A DNA stretch of 64,000 bases. It comes from Euonymus europaeus. Lineage: Eukaryota; Streptophyta; Magnoliopsida; Celastrales; Celastraceae. The first letter of the stretch is position 1, and the number at the start of each line of letters is the position of its first letter. Below the pieces are notes generated by a model, which did not search any database, was not told the origin of the DNA, and worked only from the letters and a program-made list of their open reading frames with translations. Location of the stretch: assembly GCA_963580455.1 (NCBI GenBank), contig OY756967.1:19824022-19888021 (forward strand), in the 5' to 3' direction. Of the stretch, positions 63,316-64,000 are shown in pieces. The position numbers and the translations under genes were made by a program.

Positions 63316-64000
63316 TCCTATAAAAAATTACCACGGCTCCAACCAACGAGCAACGAATATGAATACAAATGAAGCAAACAGGTAAAATTTCCTTCCTTTG
63401 GAATGCGCGCCTGTCTTATCTTTATTCCCCGATTTCCACGGAGGAGGGTTCATCTGGTGCAGTCGACTACTGGGACCAGATATAGTCGCTGTCTATCTTT
63501 TGATTCTGTGGTTCTATTCTGACTTCGGCGCTGGATCTGCTATTTATGCTCAAGCCATTTGTTTATTGCGTAGCTCGCATATATGTATGGGTGGTTGTAG
63601 TCTCTGAAGGAGTTTGCCGCTAATTTTAAACCAAGTGTCAGTAGTAGAACCTGCCACGAAAGCATCTCGACTCGCTTCACGTGATGGGCATATGCATACT
63701 TCTCTATCTTGGCTTTCATAAATGAAGACGACGAGTGGTTGGAAATTTGGAATTATTTGTCGGATTGTTGGATAGTGACGATAAGATAGAGAGGAATGAC
63801 TACTTTTAATATGTGTTCGCTAAGAAATTACGCAGCTAATAATTAACTATACAAAAAATTATGTCAAAAATAAATACTTCACTGTATCACTAGCATATTT
63901 TCTTAGAATGTGTCATTTGGAAACATATTAAAAAATCCATAAATTAATGGTTGCAATGGGGCAATTTCCCCTTTTTTTATTGGAACTCGTATATATTGCA

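Larger units (their letters stand above)
62036..64000. other. Intergenic right end
   Basis: AT-rich upstream DNA of the MAP kinase, with a tandem repeat and a foldback MITE listed separately. 63.4-63.7 kb is less AT-rich and might be the edge of another gene, but no coding frame is convincing. Confidence 0.45.

Overview
The window is nuclear DNA from a flowering plant, most likely a eudicot. The genes have introns with GT..AG borders and AT-rich introns. The repeats are typical of plants: Copia LTR retrotransposons, hAT and MULE transposon remnants, a LINE tail, tRNA-derived SINEs and foldback MITEs. I cannot name the species.

Layout. (1) 1-15630 and 35229-50858 are two copies of one block at a constant offset of 35228 bp. 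I found one base difference by eye (11649 A versus 46877 C). Each copy carries, left to right: the end of an old Copia element with a hAT-type MITE, a SINE, a 3 x 130 bp minisatellite, the first six coding exons of RECG1 (minus strand), a young Copia element inside RECG1 intron 3, a MULE scrap, and a hAT transposon. The hAT is cut at 15630 in the left copy and complete with 8-bp target site duplications in the right copy. (2) 15631-20151 is gene-poor and holds a LINE 3' fragment. (3) 20152-45700 (minus) is a complete 17-coding-exon gene for the organellar RecG helicase RECG1, with predicted 1025 residues. Its introns hold a tRNA-like palindromic element, a SINE, an old antisense Copia with a nested MITE, and the young Copia. 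(4) 52162-53535 (minus) is an intronless serine carboxypeptidase-like gene of the SCPL50 type. (5) 55293-60823 (minus) is a TDY-class (group D) MAP kinase of 480 residues resembling MPK8/MPK9/MPK15. (6) 60.9-64 kb is its 5' region and intergenic DNA with a tandem repeat and a foldback MITE.

The simplest reading of the repeat geometry is a tandem duplication with a 35228-bp unit whose junction is at 15630/15631. That would put a second RECG1 mostly to the left of the window. A false duplication in the assembly remains possible. The three genes have no obvious shared pathway: organellar DNA recombination, secretory or vacuolar peptidase/acyltransferase, and stress signalling kinase.

The items most worth a second look are: the young Copia LTR, which carries tandem perfect heat-shock elements and lies in sense 0.6 kb upstream of a RECG1 exon with an in-frame ATG; the 772-bp TG..CA element with a perfect 374-bp palindrome and Pol III A/B-box-like motifs in a RECG1 intron; and the near-identical 15.6-kb duplication.
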